DNA from: Gammaproteobacteria bacterium
GTDB taxonomy: Bacteria > Pseudomonadota > Gammaproteobacteria > JAKEHO01
Length of the DNA stretch: 46,560 nucleotides
Direction: 5' to 3'
Assembly: GCA_022614965.1 (NCBI GenBank)
Contig: JAKEHO010000002.1
Span: forward strand, 1-46,560
In this document: positions 14,061-23,999 of the stretch, one piece after another
Layout: each line of letters starts with the position of its first letter
How positions within the stretch are numbered: position 1 is the first letter of the stretch
The notes under the pieces: generated by a model
The model's input: the letters and a program-made list of their open reading frames with translations, nothing else
Database searches by the model: none
Told to the model about the DNA's origin: nothing
Program-made: the position numbers and the translations under genes

Positions 14061-15539
14061 CTATAGTCCAATCGGTGGATTTTGCGTTCGGAGACTTCGT
14101 GGCAGCTGGGAGGCGCCCATCAGGTAGGTATCAATACATCTTGCGACATCACGGCCTTCGCCGATGGCCCAAACGACAATGGACTGCCCGCGATTAGCAT
14201 CGCCGGCAGCGAAGACCCCTGGCAGATCCGTCATCATATTCGCATCCACCTTTATGGTTCCGTCTTTTCGTATTTCTATCCCGGTCTCCTTGAAGGGATC
14301 GGCCTCAGCACCTGCAAATCCGATGGCGATCAACACGAGGTCAGCCGGGATCTTGAAATCGGGCTCAATTATTTTTTTTTCGATGCGTTTGCGATTATTA
14401 TCATACGTCCATTCCGCGCGCTCGGCACTCAGGTAATCGACATGCCCATCATCATTATCATCAACAAAAGCGACTGTATTCACATTGAACACTTCTTCCC
14501 CGCCCTCTTCCTGGGCATAGGTTTTTTCATAGGTCCAAGGCAGTTCGGGCCAGGGATTGTCCTCGGGACGTTCGAGCGGTTTTTGTGGATTAATGCTGAT
14601 CTGAATGACTTGCCTCGCGCCCTGACGATGAGCGGTCGCAATGCAGTCAGCGCCGGTATCACCTCCCCCAAGCACAATGACGTTCTTACCTTTTGCTTCG
14701 GTGCCATTCTCGACAGGACGCTGGGCCTGCCGGCGGTTTTCCTGGATTAGGTACTCCATGGCAAACATGATCCCATTGAGTTCTCGGCCGGGTAGCGGGA
14801 CATCACGCTGCTTAAGCGCACCGATGGCAAGACAGACCGCGTCAAAGTCTCCTCGGAGTGTTTCGAACGGGATATTGACTCCGACATCGGCATTTGTCTG
14901 AAATAGGATGCCCTCCTGCTTAAGTTGATCGACCCGGCGGGCAACCTGGTACTTCGCAAATTTGAAGTCCGGGATGCCGTATGTCATGAGCCCACCGATC
15001 GCGTCGTCTCGCTCATATACGGTGACCTCATGGCCCACACGGTTTAGCTGTTGTGCCGCAGCAAGTCCTGCCGGACCACTGCCAACGATTGCGACCTTAT
15101 GGCCACTCCGCGTTTTTGGGGGCTGTGGCATGATCCAGCCCTCCTGCCAGCCTTTATCGACAATTGCCCGTTCGATACTCTTGATGGTCACGGGGTTGTT
15201 GTTATACGCCAAAACACAGGCAGGCTCGCACGGGGCGGGACAGGTATAGCCGGTGAATTCCGGAAAATTGTTGGTGGCATGAAGCCTCTCTAGTGCTGCC
15301 CTCCAGTTACCGCGGTAAACGAGATCATTCCATTCGGGAATGATGTTACCGATTGGACACCCGGCCATGCAGGTGGGAACACCGCAATCCATGCAGCGTT
15401 CACCTTGCTCTTGCAGCTGCTTCTCCTCCCATGTCGGCTTATAGATTTCCCGATAGTCGTGCACCCGCTCACGTGGATCTCTGTACCCTATAGGCCAGCG
15501 GTCATGCTTCAAGAAGCCATTTGCGTGGTCATCACTCAT
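14061..15539 (-). CDS. gltD: Glutamate synthase small subunit
   Basis: The small subunit of NADPH-dependent glutamate synthase carries electrons from NADPH through FAD and Fe-S clusters to the large subunit. With the chosen ATG (15539) it has 492 residues. Cys-rich N-terminal cluster motifs lie at about 49-61 (CMDCGVPTCMAGCPIGN) and 100-108 (CPAPCEPAC). The FAD site GSGPAG is at about 153-158, a second nucleotide site is GGGDTGADC, and there is a C-terminal GVFAAGDANRG. The frame is open upstream into gltB, but the family N-terminus matches MSDDHANGFLKHDRW, so the start 37 bp after the gltB stop is preferred. It is co-transcribed with gltB. Confidence 0.95.
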   Translation of the reverse strand: MSDDHANGFLKHDRWPIGYRDPRERVHDYREIYKPTWEEKQLQEQGERCMDCGVPTCMAGCPIGNIIPEWNDLVYRGNWRAALERLHATNNFPEFTGYTCPAPCEPACVLAYNNNPVTIKSIERAIVDKGWQEGWIMPQPPKTRSGHKVAIVGSGPAGLAAAQQLNRVGHEVTVYERDDAIGGLMTYGIPDFKFAKYQVARRVDQLKQEGILFQTNADVGVNIPFETLRGDFDAVCLAIGALKQRDVPLPGRELNGIMFAMEYLIQENRRQAQRPVENGTEAKGKNVIVLGGGDTGADCIATAHRQGARQVIQISINPQKPLERPEDNPWPELPWTYEKTYAQEEGGEEVFNVNTVAFVDDNDDGHVDYLSAERAEWTYDNNRKRIEKKIIEPDFKIPADLVLIAIGFAGAEADPFKETGIEIRKDGTIKVDANMMTDLPGVFAAGDANRGQSIVVWAIGEGRDVARCIDTYLMGASQLPRSLRTQNPPIGL

Positions 15540-15576
15540 ACGGAAACGCTTTAAATAAGCCCGGAAAGAGCGTGTC

Positions 15577-18500
15577 TTAAGCCGCTTCGCTTTCCTGAGG
15601 CTTAGGAGGTGGGGCGAGTCGAACGTCTTCGCCTTGCTGAATGGAGCGAGCAATAACCTCAGCATAGGCGTCGGGGATCACCTTAATGAACTTCTTCATA
15701 TTGTTCTTCCAGTTGTCGAGGATCTCTTTGGCCTTGGCGCTTTGGGTGTAGATATAATGGTTTTCTAGTAATCGTCTAACCATCTGGTGATCGCGCTCAT
15801 TAGTAAAATCTTCCGTGTGCACCATGTCCTGATTCAGCATATCTGTAAATGTACCGTCGTCATCGAAGATGAATGCTTCACCGCCGCTCATCCCTGCGCC
15901 GAAGTTTTTGCCTGTCTTGCCGATGATCACGACTACCCCTGAAGTCATATATTCGCATGCGTGATCTCCGACACCCTCGACCACGGCCATTGCACCTGAA
16001 TTACGGACGGCAAAGCGTTCACCCGCAATACCGTTGAAATAGGCTTCACCTCCGGTGGCACCGTAAAGCGCGACATTGCCGACAATAATGTTGTCAGCTG
16101 CCGGGAAAGATGCATCGGCTGGTTTTCTGACGCTGATCTTGCCGCCAGAGAGGCTCTTACCTACATAATCGTTGGTGTCCCCGTCCAGATGCAAGGAAAT
16201 CCCCTTTGCAAGAAATGCACCGAAACTCTGGCCCCCATAGCCGGTGCAGTAGACCTTGATAGTATCGGGAGGAAGGGCGTCGGCGCCGTATTTTTTTGCC
16301 ACGACATAACTCAGCATCGCGCCCACTGTGCGGTCGCGATTTGTAAGGGCCAACCGAAGCGTCACGGGCTCCCTTTTTTCAATGGCAGAACGAGCGCTCT
16401 CGATTATTAAATGGTCGATTTTTCTGTCAAGATGGTGATTCTGCTCCTTCGTCTTTCGCGGAGCATCTTTGGACGGCTGCATGTACAACAGCTGAGACAG
16501 ATCCACTTTGACGCCTTTGGGGTGCTTGACGTTCTTCTGGCAAAGCTTATCCACGCGCCCGATCATCTCATCCACCGTCCGAAAGCCCAGTGTAGCCATC
16601 AGTTCCCTGACCTCTTGTGCCATGAAATACATATAGTTGATGACATATTCGGGTTTGCCTGGGAATCGCTTGCGCAATTCCGGATTGTGGGTTGCAATGC
16701 CGACGGAGCACGTGTTGCAATGGCACTTGCGTAACATGATGCACCCGATGGTGACGACAGGTGCCGTGCCGAACCCGTACTCTTCCGCGCCGAGTAGTGC
16801 GGCAATCACAACGTCACGTCCGGTTTTCAATCCGCCGTCGGTACGAACCTTGATCCGGGATCGCAGATTATTTGCGAGCAACACTTGATGAGTTTCCGCC
16901 AAGCCAAGCTCCCATGGAGAACCTGCGGATTTGATTGACGTCAGGAGCGATGCACCCGTACCGCCCGATTCTCCGCTGATAAGAACAGCGTCGGCTCTCG
17001 CCTTTGCGACGCCAGCCGCGATGGTACCGATCCCCCCAAGGGCCACGAGTTTGACGTGTATCTCGGCCTCCGGATTGGAACACTTGAGATCCTGAATGAG
17101 CTGCGCAAGATCCTCGATTGAATAGATGTCGTGGTGCGGCGGAGGAGAGATTAATCCGACACCCGGGGTGGTGAAGCGGACGGACGCGATGCCCTTGTCG
17201 ACCTTGCTTCCCGGCAATTCTCCTCCCTCACCCGGTTTTGACCCCTGTGCCATCTTGATTTCGATCTGTTTCGCATGGGCAAGATAATTGATTGTGACCC
17301 CGAATCGGCCACTCGCGACTTGCTTCATGGTGCATTCGCGCTCGGTTCCAAAGCGGTCTACTTGTTCTCCTCCCTCACCCGTACCTGACTTGCCACCGAT
17401 CCGATTCATGGCAATGGCAAGTGTTTCATGAGCTTCTTTGCTTAGGGCGCCAAAAGACATTGAACCGGTTGAAAAGCGCTTTACGATTTCTTCACGAGGT
17501 TCGACTTCCTCGATTGGAATCGACTCGCTTGGTGTGATCTTGAAATCGAGCAGTCCTCGAAGTGTCTGGAGCCTTTCCTCCTGATCGTTAATATATTGGG
17601 CGAACTCCTTATAAACGTCGTAATTCCCTGTTTTCGCTGCATGTTGTAACTTCTCAATTGTCAGTGGGTTCCACTGGTGGAGTTCACCATCGCGGCGCCA
17701 GAATAGCTGACCGCCGGGGTCTAGTGAAAGATTGCCAATGATGTTTTCACTGAAGGCAATCTCGTGCATTTGATGTGCTTCCCTTTCGATCTGCTTGAGT
17801 CCGACCCCTGGAATATGCGCGGTCGTGCCCTCAAAATACTCCTTAACGAAGTCATACTTCAGACCGACTGTTTCAAATACCTGGGCGCCAGCGTAGCTAT
17901 CGAGGGTTGAGATCCCCATCTTCGACATCACCTTGAGTATGCCGCCTTCGATCGCTTGTCTGTATTTGTTTAGCGCGGCTTCCAGGGGAGGACGAATAGA
18001 CCCCTCTGCGACCATCTGTGCAATGCTTTCATAGGCAAGCCATGGGTAGATCGCACCAGCGCCGTAGCCGATCAAGGTACAGAAATGATGTACGGTGCAT
18101 GCCTGGCCTGTCTCGATGACGAGCCCGCATCTGGTCCTTAGTTTCTTGCGAATTAGATAATGGTGGACGGCTCCGACTGCCAAAAGACTTGGTATAGGAA
18201 TGCGATCTGGGCCGATTTGTCGGTCGGAAAGAACGAGTATCTCAAAGCCATCATTGATGGCCTGGGCGGCCTCATAGCGGACCTTGTCAATGGCGGTACC
18301 GAGCCTGGTCCCAACAGGATAGGTGAGATCGACTACATACGAGCGGATGCCGTTTTTATCCATGCGTTTGATCGCATCCATCCCAAGATCTGTGAGGATC
18401 GGTGACTCTAGAAAGATCTGGCGACAATGTTCTGGCGTTTCTGCCAGCAGGTTACGTTGTCTTCCGATATGGCCTTCCAGCGAGGTGACCAAATCCTCCC

Positions 18501-20100
18501 GTAGATAGTCAATCGGGGGGTTCGAGACCTGGGCGAACAACTGGCTGAAGTAGTCAAAGAGAAGCCTGTTTCTCGCCGAAAGCACCGCAAGTGCTGCATC
18601 GTTTCCCATGGAACCCAGTGGATCTTTTGCCTGTTCCGCCATCGGCTGGAGTAGACAACGGAGGTATTCCAACGTGTAACCGAAGGCCCGTTGGTATTGG
18701 GTAATCTGCACTGTTGCGTCTTGAAGCGGTCGTTCTCCTGCGAATTCAGCGACGATGTCCTTCAGTTTTACCCGGTTGGTCCTGAGCCATTCTTCATAGG
18801 GCGCACTGGTAAGGACTGCGAAGATCTCATCTTCCGGGACGATTCGCCGTTGCAAGGTATCCGCCAGAAACATCTGACCGGGCTTGAGGCGTCCTTTGAA
18901 AACGATTTCGCTGGGCGGTGTTTCGAGAATGCCCGTCTCGCTTCCCATAATCAGCTTGTTGTCTTTGGTGACGCAATATCGACAAGGCCGCAGCCCGTTA
19001 CGATCCAAAACAGCGGCAACCCGATAACCATCGGTTGCGGCCACTAGGGCGGGTCCGTCCCATGGTTCAATGATGGTCGAAAAATAGTCATAGAACGCTC
19101 GCTTCTTCCTATCCATGAATTGATCTTTGTTCCAGGCTTCGGGGATCAGCATGCGTAGTGCATGAGGTAATTCGCGGCCCGCTTCTAGGAGCAGTTCGAG
19201 CACATTGTCTAATACGGCGGTATCGCTCAGCCCCTCGGATGTGACCGGCTTTATTTCATCTATATCATCACCAAATTTCTCACAGGCCAGATCGATTTCC
19301 CGCGTTGTCATCCAGTTTTTATTGCCGCGCAACGTGTTAATTTCGCCGTTATGGACAATATTCCGATAGGGATGGGCGAGATCCCATGAGCCAAGGGTGT
19401 TCGTGGAAAACCGGAAATGCACGAGCACAAGGCTCGTCTTTACCTTGTCGTTTGAGAGATCGGGATAATAATTCTTAAGTTGCCCGCAGGTAAGAAGCCC
19501 CTTATAGACGATTTTTCGTCGATCCAGAGAGCATATATAGAAGAGATGTTCGTCACCGAGCTCGCGTTTGCTGGCGGTGTTCTCGATCGTTCGACGGAGA
19601 ATATAGAGCTTGGCATCGAGTTTATTCGGCTCGACATGGTCAATCGGCTCAACAAAAAATTGCTTTACGACTGGCTCGGAGTCTAACGCGGTCTTCCCGA
19701 GATCCGAGTTATCAGTGGGTACGTCACGCCACCCTATGATCTTGAACCTGTACTTGCTGGCGCAATCGTATATGAGTTCCTCTAGAATCTTGTGCTTGCG
19801 CTTGTCTTGGGGGAAGAAGGTTTGGCCAACCCCATAGGTGTCGAAGCTCCTGAGGGCCGGGATTTCGGCTTTAAAGAACTCGTGCGGTTTTTGTATTAAC
19901 ATCCCCGCGCCATCGCCTGTTTTTTCTTCGGCTCCGCGTGCTCCGCGGTGGTCGAGATTCTGCAGAATGCGGAACCCCTCTTCCACCAATTGGTGGCTCT
20001 TGGCTCCTGTCAAGTCAACAACAACGCCCACACCGCAACTGGCGCGGGTCGCGGTGGGATCGTAGAGCCCCCGTCGGGTGTTCAGAGCTTTCCTTTTCAC
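15577..20100 (-). CDS. gltB: Glutamate synthase large subunit
   Basis: A 1507-residue protein, normal for the family. It makes two glutamates from glutamine and 2-oxoglutarate. The N-terminal class-II glutaminase has its nucleophile at Cys22 (RASCGVG) after a short propeptide; HFRFSTNT and GEINTLRGN follow. The central domain and FMN-barrel synthase domain come next (SMSFGALSKEAHE, GGKSGTGEGGE, KPGEGGELPG, ISGESGGTGAS). The 3Fe-4S ligands are Cys1120, Cys1126 and Cys1131 (CIMLRKCHCNTC). The C-terminal glycine-rich GXGXG beta-helix domain contains GGQSFGAFL and GGEAYFNG. It starts with GTG, whose first bases overlap the stop of a small upstream frame (TAGTG). Confidence 0.97.
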   Translation of the reverse strand: MKRKALNTRRGLYDPTATRASCGVGVVVDLTGAKSHQLVEEGFRILQNLDHRGARGAEEKTGDGAGMLIQKPHEFFKAEIPALRSFDTYGVGQTFFPQDKRKHKILEELIYDCASKYRFKIIGWRDVPTDNSDLGKTALDSEPVVKQFFVEPIDHVEPNKLDAKLYILRRTIENTASKRELGDEHLFYICSLDRRKIVYKGLLTCGQLKNYYPDLSNDKVKTSLVLVHFRFSTNTLGSWDLAHPYRNIVHNGEINTLRGNKNWMTTREIDLACEKFGDDIDEIKPVTSEGLSDTAVLDNVLELLLEAGRELPHALRMLIPEAWNKDQFMDRKKRAFYDYFSTIIEPWDGPALVAATDGYRVAAVLDRNGLRPCRYCVTKDNKLIMGSETGILETPPSEIVFKGRLKPGQMFLADTLQRRIVPEDEIFAVLTSAPYEEWLRTNRVKLKDIVAEFAGERPLQDATVQITQYQRAFGYTLEYLRCLLQPMAEQAKDPLGSMGNDAALAVLSARNRLLFDYFSQLFAQVSNPPIDYLREDLVTSLEGHIGRQRNLLAETPEHCRQIFLESPILTDLGMDAIKRMDKNGIRSYVVDLTYPVGTRLGTAIDKVRYEAAQAINDGFEILVLSDRQIGPDRIPIPSLLAVGAVHHYLIRKKLRTRCGLVIETGQACTVHHFCTLIGYGAGAIYPWLAYESIAQMVAEGSIRPPLEAALNKYRQAIEGGILKVMSKMGISTLDSYAGAQVFETVGLKYDFVKEYFEGTTAHIPGVGLKQIEREAHQMHEIAFSENIIGNLSLDPGGQLFWRRDGELHQWNPLTIEKLQHAAKTGNYDVYKEFAQYINDQEERLQTLRGLLDFKITPSESIPIEEVEPREEIVKRFSTGSMSFGALSKEAHETLAIAMNRIGGKSGTGEGGEQVDRFGTERECTMKQVASGRFGVTINYLAHAKQIEIKMAQGSKPGEGGELPGSKVDKGIASVRFTTPGVGLISPPPHHDIYSIEDLAQLIQDLKCSNPEAEIHVKLVALGGIGTIAAGVAKARADAVLISGESGGTGASLLTSIKSAGSPWELGLAETHQVLLANNLRSRIKVRTDGGLKTGRDVVIAALLGAEEYGFGTAPVVTIGCIMLRKCHCNTCSVGIATHNPELRKRFPGKPEYVINYMYFMAQEVRELMATLGFRTVDEMIGRVDKLCQKNVKHPKGVKVDLSQLLYMQPSKDAPRKTKEQNHHLDRKIDHLIIESARSAIEKREPVTLRLALTNRDRTVGAMLSYVVAKKYGADALPPDTIKVYCTGYGGQSFGAFLAKGISLHLDGDTNDYVGKSLSGGKISVRKPADASFPAADNIIVGNVALYGATGGEAYFNGIAGERFAVRNSGAMAVVEGVGDHACEYMTSGVVVIIGKTGKNFGAGMSGGEAFIFDDDGTFTDMLNQDMVHTEDFTNERDHQMVRRLLENHYIYTQSAKAKEILDNWKNNMKKFIKVIPDAYAEVIARSIQQGEDVRLAPPPKPQESEAA

Positions 20101-20282
20101 TATCGCCTGATGCCTGGTGTCGTGTGTTTTGGCCAGTACCTGATCAATGCGTTGCCTACCAAAACGTAGGGATTTTTCGAGGAACGCAAAACATAAGTCA
20201 AGTTTTCCAGTGTATCACTAGATAAATCGCGGCGGGGCGGCTGAAACGCAACGCCCTCTATTGCATCCATCTGTGGGCACAT
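20100..20282 (-). CDS. Possible small upstream ORF coupled to gltB
   Basis: A 60-codon frame from ATG 20282 ends in TAG, which overlaps the gltB GTG as TAGTG, an arrangement seen in translational coupling. The peptide (MCPQMDAIEGVAFQPPRRDL and on) has no recognised domain or signal. No strong ribosome binding site is seen. It may be a leader peptide or simply an open frame by chance. Confidence 0.25.
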   Translation of the reverse strand: MCPQMDAIEGVAFQPPRRDLSSDTLENLTYVLRSSKNPYVLVGNALIRYWPKHTTPGIRR

Positions 20283-20356
20283 TGGCTTTCCCCGGGCCTC
20301 ATCTCGAAGGCTGCCCCGAAATGCGATCGACGGCAGACCTAGCCCTTATGTGATTG

Positions 20357-20386
20357 ATTATAAGCCGGTTTCAGCGCGAGTCTCCA
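20357..20386 (-). promoter_or_regulatory. Candidate gltB promoter
   Basis: On the minus strand a perfect -10 box TATAAT (20357-20362) is preceded at 18 bases by TGGAGA, a four-of-six -35 match. It lies about 255 bases before the gltB start. Confidence 0.35.
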
Positions 20387-20400
20387 TCTTGATCGCATCT

Positions 20401-20434
20401 TTGCGCAACGACAATACTGTATAGATAATCAGTA
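20401..20434 (+). promoter_or_regulatory. Plus-strand promoter candidate with an overlapping LexA-like box
   Basis: TTGCGC, a spacer of 17 bases, then GATAAT (20424-20429) form a plausible sigma-70 promoter. TACTGTATAGATAATCAGTA (20415-20434) overlaps its -10. It agrees with the E. coli LexA consensus TACTG-(TA)5-CAGTA at 17 of 20 positions, including both outer half-sites. Transcription would run toward miaB. No certain gene follows directly. Confidence 0.4.
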
Positions 20435-21154
20435 CATCTGATGCCAAGCGAGTCCTGATGCAGCCCCCTTATGGGTATTCATCACTTTTTTTTTACCTTT
20501 TTGTTAGGCTGTGAAAACGGGGGCGTTGGTTAGTATACCGGTGTAACGGGGCTAAGGAAGCAGTGAAGCTGACGTCCTTGAAGGCGACTCGGGGGAGCGC
20601 ATCGATGAAGCGGGCTCGAGACGTATTTGCTGTTCGAAGGCCCAGACCGACCAAGCGATCTCGCAGACAGGCGATTGACCCTTTTGTGGCGATAAAGTGT
20701 TGACGAGCGTAAAGGAACTGCAAAAAGTGTTGGCGAAGGGAGAGCGAAACCTAACATGCCAATGGGTTCCGGTAGCCTCCTTCTTTGCGGTTCACTTGCC
20801 CACTCATTCCGGCGCTTTACTGACACAGGCGTACAACGCAGAGCGACTGAACTACGTTGATAGATCGCTCTATGGTGCGTGTGTTGACACGTACCCTCCG
20901 AATTCTTTGGAGTCCGCTTCAAATTACCGGTCGATCAGATCCAGATCGTCGAAGTGGCGCTGGGTGGATGAACGAAGGCCATACCTTGTGCCAATAGGCT
21001 AGCGCAGCCCGCTTGAGTCGCAACAAGGGGCTGCAAGCTACGAAATAGGCGCCCCCCTGTCTACAAGAGGTTCAAAGGGTGCTCTTACCTGCCCTGGTTT
21101 TGGCTGGAAAATGGCCTCGATAACGTGTAACGTATTGAACTCGTTTCTGATTTA

Positions 21155-22534
21155 ATGGTCATGACGCGCAAGCTTTATATCAAGACATTTGGCTGTCAGA
21201 TGAATGAGTACGACTCCGCCAAGATGGCGGATGTTCTTGCGGTGTCGCATGGACTCGCGCGCACGCGTGATCCCACCGAAGCAGATGTCCTCTTACTGAA
21301 TACCTGTTCTATCCGGGAAAAGGCCCAGGAGAAGCTTTTTTCGCAGCTCGGTGTCTGGCGGCAATGGAAAGAGCAGAAGCCCGAGCTCGTAATAGGTGTT
21401 GGCGGTTGCGTTGCTAGCCAAGAGGGCGCCGCGATTTGGGAGCGGGCGCCTGATGTAGACATTATCTTCGGCCCTCAGACCTTGCATCGCCTGCCGGAGA
21501 TGCTTGAGCGCGTTGAGGGAACGGGTAACCGGGTCCTCGACATTACCTTCCCCGAAATCGAGAAATTTGACCGTCTGCCTGAGCCTCGCGCGGAGGGGCC
21601 GACTGCCTACGTTTCCATCATGGAGGGATGCAGCAAATATTGCACCTTTTGCGTCGTGCCATATACGCGCGGGGAAGAATTTAGCCGTTCCTTTGATGAA
21701 GTTATCACCGAGATCGCAACGCTCGCAGAGCAAGGTGTACGGGAAGTAACTCTACTCGGTCAAAACGTTAACGCCTATCGCGGCCCCATGCACGACGGTG
21801 AGATTGCGGACCTGGCGCTGTTAATTAGTTACGTCGCAGCAATTGATGGTATTGATCGCATCCGCTTTACTACCTCCCACCCCGTTGAATTTTCGGAAAG
21901 CCTCATTGAGACATTCGCTGAGGTGCCTGAGCTTGTTAACCACTTGCATCTTCCAGTGCAGAGCGGTTCCGACCGGATCCTTGCATTGATGAAACGTGGC
22001 CATACAGCACTGGAGTATAAGGCCAAAATCCGTCGGCTGCGCAATGTGCGACCTGACATCAGTATTTCGTCTGACTTTATTATTGGGTTCCCAGGAGAGA
22101 CCGATGATGATTTTGCCGCTACCATGGATCTGATCGAAGACATAGGCTATGACCAATCGTATAGTTTTATATATAGCCGGCGACCAGGCACACCGGCAGC
22201 CACCTATCCGGATAATGTCACATTGGAAGTCAAGAAAGAGCGCCTGAGTATTCTCCAGAAGCGGATCGATGCGATGGCCCAAGAAATCAGCCAGAGTATG
22301 GTTGGGACCATCCGGCGCATTCTGGTGGAGGGGCCATCTCGCAAGAATGTGGCTGAACTCTGCGGACGCACGGAGAATAATCGTGTTATTAATTTTTCTG
22401 GTGAGCAGAGCCTTGCCGGTCAGTTCGTCGACGTGCGGGTTACCCAGGCGTTATCCAATTCGCTGCGTGGCGAGCTGGTCAAGCATGAGGTACAGTCTCG
22501 AATAACGGAGCAATTTGATCCCGTCTGCCTTTGA
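21155..22534 (+). CDS. miaB: tRNA-2-methylthio-N6-dimethylallyladenosine synthase
   Basis: A radical-SAM methylthiotransferase that thiomethylates i6A37 of tRNAs reading UNN codons. It has 459 residues. The N-terminal UPF0004 domain has cluster cysteines Cys14 ([11 protein letters not shown]), Cys51 ([11 protein letters not shown]) and Cys85 (GVGGCVAS). The radical-SAM motif CSKYCTFC (Cys159, 163, 166) comes next, then [13 protein letters not shown] and the [15 protein letters not shown] block. A C-terminal TRAM domain spans about 380-445. A second ATG lies two codons in (21161) and may be the true start. It is the first gene of the miaB-phoH-ybeY-corC-lnt cluster. Confidence 0.97.
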   Translation: MVMTRKLYIKTFGCQMNEYDSAKMADVLAVSHGLARTRDPTEADVLLLNTCSIREKAQEKLFSQLGVWRQWKEQKPELVIGVGGCVASQEGAAIWERAPDVDIIFGPQTLHRLPEMLERVEGTGNRVLDITFPEIEKFDRLPEPRAEGPTAYVSIMEGCSKYCTFCVVPYTRGEEFSRSFDEVITEIATLAEQGVREVTLLGQNVNAYRGPMHDGEIADLALLISYVAAIDGIDRIRFTTSHPVEFSESLIETFAEVPELVNHLHLPVQSGSDRILALMKRGHTALEYKAKIRRLRNVRPDISISSDFIIGFPGETDDDFAATMDLIEDIGYDQSYSFIYSRRPGTPAATYPDNVTLEVKKERLSILQKRIDAMAQEISQSMVGTIRRILVEGPSRKNVAELCGRTENNRVINFSGEQSLAGQFVDVRVTQALSNSLRGELVKHEVQSRITEQFDPVCL

Positions 22535-23538
22535 ACACGCGTTCCAACACTCAGCAAGCGCTCGCAAGCGATCTCATACTTCGTCCCGCAGATAACAAGC
22601 GACTCGCAAATCTGTGTGGGCCGTTCGACGAACATCTCCGCCAGCTCGAACGACGTATGGGCGTGGAGATAAATAACCGTGGTAACACCTTTCGAGTGAT
22701 CGGTTCACCCAAATCGGCGGAAATCGCTGGTAAGGTTATAAAACAACTTTATGAGGCGACCAGCCACGAAGTGCTGTCATCAGAACGTGTCCACCTGTTC
22801 TTGCAAGAAGCGGGCATAGAGGAACTCTTGGGTGACAACGAGTATGACGAGGCAATTATCCACACCAAACAAAGCGTCATCAAGGCGCAAGGACCAAACC
22901 AACGAGGTTATCTGAAAAATATCCGAAATCATGACATCAGCTTCGGCATTGGCCCGGCAGGAACGGGTAAGACGTATCTTGCGGTGGCCTGTGCTGTCGA
23001 TGCCCTCGCGCGGGATGGGGTGCGCCGAGTTATTCTGGTGCGCCCTGCAGTAGAGGCGGGTGAGCGATTGGGCTTCTTACCGGGTGACATGACCCAAAAG
23101 GTCGATCCCTATTTAAGGCCGCTCTACGACGCCCTGTATGAGATGCTGGGGTTTGAACGGGTCGCTCGATATATTGATCGGAACATCATTGAGGTAGCAC
23201 CACTTGCCTTCATGCGAGGCCGCACCCTCAATGAGTCTTTTATCATTTTGGATGAGGCGCAAAACACCACCGTCGAACAGATGAAGATGTTCCTTACCCG
23301 CATCGGGTTCGGGTCGCGGGCTGTGGTGACCGGTGACATTACGCAGATCGACCTACCCCGTGGCCGCAAGTCCGGGCTGCGCCACGTAATCGACGTGTTG
23401 AAGGATAGCGAAGGGATTAGTTTTACTTTTTTCCAGGCACGGGACGTAGTTCGTCATCCTCTTGTGGCACGAATTCTCAATGCATACGAGCGCAACGAAA
23501 GAGCGGAGAGTGGTGAATCTCCTGATCATGAGGGATGA
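22531..23538 (+). CDS. ybeZ: PhoH-family ATPase (YbeZ)
   Basis: A 335-residue cytoplasmic P-loop ATPase. Walker A GPAGTGKT is at 141-148, followed by [20 protein letters not shown] and Walker [12 protein letters not shown]. An N-terminal KH-like region ([20 protein letters not shown]) suggests RNA binding. The family partners YbeY in RNA maturation and ribosome quality control, and here the genes are adjacent. It starts at a TTG overlapping the miaB stop (TTGA), which indicates translational coupling. Confidence 0.93.
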   Translation: MNTRSNTQQALASDLILRPADNKRLANLCGPFDEHLRQLERRMGVEINNRGNTFRVIGSPKSAEIAGKVIKQLYEATSHEVLSSERVHLFLQEAGIEELLGDNEYDEAIIHTKQSVIKAQGPNQRGYLKNIRNHDISFGIGPAGTGKTYLAVACAVDALARDGVRRVILVRPAVEAGERLGFLPGDMTQKVDPYLRPLYDALYEMLGFERVARYIDRNIIEVAPLAFMRGRTLNESFIILDEAQNTTVEQMKMFLTRIGFGSRAVVTGDITQIDLPRGRKSGLRHVIDVLKDSEGISFTFFQARDVVRHPLVARILNAYERNERAESGESPDHEG

Positions 23539-23999
23539 GCGTCGAAGTCGATGTGCAGTACGCCATCAACGCCGACGGGCTACCGTCCGTTTCGGAGATC
23601 GAAACCTGGGTGAATGCTACCGTGCGTGGCCATCGCGAGAATGTGCAAATGACTGTGCGTATTGTCGATGAGAAGGAAGGAACCGAACTAAACGAGCGAT
23701 GGCGGCGGTCTCAAGGGCCTACGAATGTGCTGTCCTTCCCTTGCGAAGATCTAGAGGGGATAGCGGCTGATTTACTCGGTGATGTCATCATCTGTGCGCC
23801 CGTCGTCGAACGCGAGGCACAAGAGCAGGGCAAAAGTGTCATGGCGCATTGGACGCACCTGGTCATACACGGAACCCTGCATCTTTTAGGATATGATCAT
23901 ATCGATGAGGATCGTGCAAGGGAGATGGAGGCGTTAGAGACCCGGATCCTCGATGCGTTGGGTTATCCTGATCCTTACGGGTCCGTGACTGAATCATGA
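23535..23999 (+). CDS. ybeY: Endoribonuclease YbeY
   Basis: A 154-residue single-domain metalloenzyme used in 16S rRNA 3'-end maturation and ribosome quality control. The zinc motif HGTLHLLGYDH has His112, His116 and His122. TNVLSFPCE and LLGDVIICAPV are the other conserved blocks. It overlaps the upstream ATPase gene by ATGA. Confidence 0.95.
   Translation: MSVEVDVQYAINADGLPSVSEIETWVNATVRGHRENVQMTVRIVDEKEGTELNERWRRSQGPTNVLSFPCEDLEGIAADLLGDVIICAPVVEREAQEQGKSVMAHWTHLVIHGTLHLLGYDHIDEDRAREMEALETRILDALGYPDPYGSVTES

Larger units (their letters stand above)
20101..21154. other. One-kilobase gap between gltB and miaB
   Basis: Several overlapping frames exist on both strands, but none gives a recognisable protein. 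Visible signals are a gltB-type promoter candidate (20357-20386, minus), a LexA-like palindrome over a plus-strand promoter candidate (20401-20434), and a nine-T run at 20486-20494. I checked for RNase P, tmRNA and SRP RNA core motifs by eye and found none. Confidence 0.5.

Noticed and set aside
20530..21002. Frames of 100-130 codons on both strands between gltB and miaB
   Set aside because: Low-complexity Ser/Arg-rich translations with no domain, mutually overlapping.
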